Notes under the pieces: generated by a model | Seen by the model: only the letters and a program-made list of their open reading frames with translations | Databases searched by the model: none | What the model was told of the DNA's origin: nothing | Assembly: GCA_004151065.3 (NCBI GenBank) | Contig: NWUY0300016543.1 | Span: 40,286 to 73,513 of the forward strand | Direction of reading: 5' to 3' | From: Larix sibirica | Lineage: Eukaryota; Streptophyta; Pinopsida; Pinales; Pinaceae | DNA: 33,228 nt | Shown: in pieces, positions 30,801-33,228 of the stretch | How positions within the stretch are numbered: position 1 is the first letter of the stretch | Layout: the number at the start of each line of letters is the position of its first letter | Made by a program: the position numbers and the translations under genes

Positions 30801-33228
30801 ATTTCATCCTTGAATTTTGGGCCATGTATTATCTATATGCTTCTTGGCTATTGAATTTGTTGGGATTCACATAACTTTTGTCTCACTTCTATGTGGGGCA
30901 TGCCACCTGTCAGGTAAAATATATGTATCAATAATTCACCTTGATAATTGAATTGTCAAACTAGGGAAATCGTAAACTTAGAGGTGCAAACACAGGAAAT
31001 GTAGGACCAAATCTCTTAAACTAGTGTATGTACAAACAAATAAAATCTACTCTATGACAACTAATGGCCTATGAACTCCTAGATCCTAGAAATATTCTTA
31101 TTTAAAGCTAGGGAAGAGACCTATAATAGATGCAATCTACAAACTACTAAATCAAGCTCTGTTTTTAGATGAACATTAACACTCTCAAAATCAAATATTT
31201 AAACAATAAAAACTATCTCAAGCAGTACTATAGAAGCTACGGGTTTTGGAAAGAATAAAGAATACTAAAGATATGTATAACAAAAACTATTTTACTTTAA
31301 AGAATAAATAAGACTAAATATTTTAAGTTAGGGAACTCTATTTCTATCAAACTGATCTACTTGAGAATGAAATTATACTAATACTATTACAAGACAAAAT
31401 ACAAAAAATAATATTGGAATGCAAGAACCAATACCAAAACATATAATGGGAACGATACTGGCACAATCTGTCTAATTAGAAATGTAAATATAAAAGATTG
31501 GAAATGACTAAATTGAGAACATCTAAAAATGACCTAAAATTCTAATTATATGAGTACCTTTATGTATAAGATCTTGAATTGTACTTAAAATAACCCTGGG
31601 AAGAGCAGCAACTAATTACTGAAAGAGTGTGATAAGTAAATTAATCCTATTTTAGAAATGAAAGAAACTAAAAATTTATGTAGTGATAAGTACAAAAAAT
31701 AATATAAAAAGGAAAGCAATGCATAAAATTAATATCGACAATGGGATAGTGACCAGTTCAATATAACAGATACGAATCCTAGATCTAGAGGTACAAATCC
31801 AGAGGCTAAATTCAATGACTATTCTAAACATACTGGACTCAACTTTGATTTACATATACACACTTCTCCCCAGAATAAACATTCTACAAATTTTCATCCA
31901 CTCAGGTTAATTAATAGATTCAAGACTTTGAATTGTAATTTAGAAAGTGTGAAACAACCCTCACTATAATAAAAATAAGACCTTATACAATTGATGGTAA
32001 AGAGTGGTCAATATTCTTGCATCATATTAATATTTTTAAGTGCGAAAGGCATAGTACACAGAGTAGTGACTTAACACAAGTTGCAGACTTGATTCTTTTA
32101 GGTTCCAGTGAACAATGTGCAATAGAAATGCAAACATTAAATATAAAATCTTTGTTATGACCTCTTAGAGTTCAAATATCGATGCATGCTTTTAATCTTA
32201 ACTAGAGGACTGTATATGAGGCACACAGATAATTATATAGGAAAGAAAATGAGTGACCAAACTACGATAGTGCAGTTTCATGTGGTGACATTTTACATCT
32301 GTTATGAACAATAAATAAGAGAACTGAACTAATCTACAAGCATAAGGAACTAAATCATAACTCGTATATATACATACTTGCTAGAATTTATCCTATAAAG
32401 TAGTGAGAAATACTTAAAATGATGAAAAGTAAACAAGTGTAGAACCAGTACAGTACAGGGAAGATAATGAAAACCAAAGTCAACATGCTTATCCAAAACT
32501 ACCAATCGATTTGCGATGTAATTCCTTTTTCAATATTTTCTCTTAAAAAGTGCATATGAATATTTATAATGTGAACATGAATAGATGATAGTGAAAAATT
32601 AGAATGGTAACCTATAGGAGAACCCAAGCCAATATCATATGAAGATACTCAAGTGGTTACAAAAGCAAACTAAAGGAAACAATTTAAATGACTCCTTTAA
32701 ACACGGATATGTAGGGAACATAAAAAATATAATAAATAAACATGCATAGGATTAAATTCATGTAAATTATAAACAATAATGAAACAAAATGTAGCTATAC
32801 AATGACATGTTAAACAAATCAAATGTAGAGAAAAACCTTTCCATATGGTGGGCCCTCCCACCTGGTAAGGCTGTTAGTAAAGTGTCTCACAAAGAGAAAA
32901 ATAACACAATCCTTCCAAAAACCAAGCTTCCATTATCCGAGTACAAGAGTTTACAGTAGCGCCAACAGTCACAGATGATCTCTACAGAATAACAGTACCA
33001 TATGATATCCAAAGAGTTTTCATGAGAGTTCTTTACATATTTATACAAAAAGAGTGTCCAAAAATACTAAAGGTAACATTTCCAACTCCCTGTGGGAATT
33101 ACTAGATCGTCCACATGATCAAAACCGTTGCAATAAAATACCAGAGAGTTCCTTAAATCGAGCTTTCCCTCATGACACATAGTGCATGAGGGTAAGGCTG
33201 TTGGAATATCAAGCAATACTGAGAGGGG
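30801..33228. other. AT-rich intergenic sequence, no gene recognised
   Basis: Mostly A-rich sequence with many short stops in all frames. From about 32830 the composition changes (GGGCCCTCCCACC, AGTAGCGCCAACAG), suggesting the edge of another repeat. The window ends with ATCAAGCAATACTGAGAGGG, which resembles text I associate with plant LTR retrotransposons, but too little is present to classify. Confidence 0.45.

Noticed and set aside
1-33228. CRISPR array, bacterial operon, tRNA or rRNA genes
   Set aside because: No regularly spaced repeats, Shine-Dalgarno-linked genes or recognisable tRNA/rRNA sequence. All coding relics are plant transposable elements.

Overview
The window looks like intergenic nuclear DNA from a seed plant with a large, repeat-filled genome. 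A gymnosperm is possible, but nothing here proves it. The DNA is AT-rich and contains no intact protein-coding gene. No open frame exceeds about 130 codons, and the recognisable coding stretches are all decayed plant transposable elements: LINEs with an RNase H domain, a CACTA (TNP2-type) transposase and LTR retroelement pieces. Stops often look like CAA or TGG codons changed by C-to-T or G-to-A, and cysteines have become tyrosine, as expected of old methylated repeats. Two single N bases (3109 and 29267) mark it as an assembled genomic sequence.

Layout from left to right. Bases 1-4000 are AT-rich with no gene and one 76-bp tandem duplication. Bases 4030-5593 hold a minus-strand LTR end with a primer-binding-site-like motif, a TATA box and a CpG-rich GGTCG motif cluster. 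Bases 5674-6680 hold several short tandem duplications, a poly(A) tract and a long hairpin. Bases 6690-8410 are strongly enriched in TGCA. Bases 8590-11559 (+) are the ruin of an unrecognised protein gene with a proline-rich decapeptide repeat and a glycine-rich tail, probably interrupted by an LTR-like insertion.

Bases 12672-19620 (-) are a nearly full-length but dead plant LINE of about 6.9 kb, with ORF1 (DUF4283 plus zinc knuckle), ORF2 (endonuclease, reverse transcriptase, zf-RVT, RNase H), a 3' end with a short A tail and a credible imperfect target-site duplication. Bases 20580-21738 (+) are an internal fragment of a second, related LINE.

Bases 21785-27090 are the most unusual part. 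Two diverged copies of one 2.17-kb unit lie head to head around a 270-bp spacer. Each carries primer-binding-site-like motifs followed by an acidic, Asn/Gln-rich reading frame that I do not recognise. The right copy is split by a 698-bp solo LTR (TG...CA, 5-bp AATAA duplications). Bases 29585-30800 (-) hold a CACTA transposase pseudogene. The remainder, to 33228, is AT-rich with no recognised gene.

The elements do not cooperate. They are layers of insertion and decay, and the nesting gives a partial order of events: the solo LTR is younger than the unit it splits.
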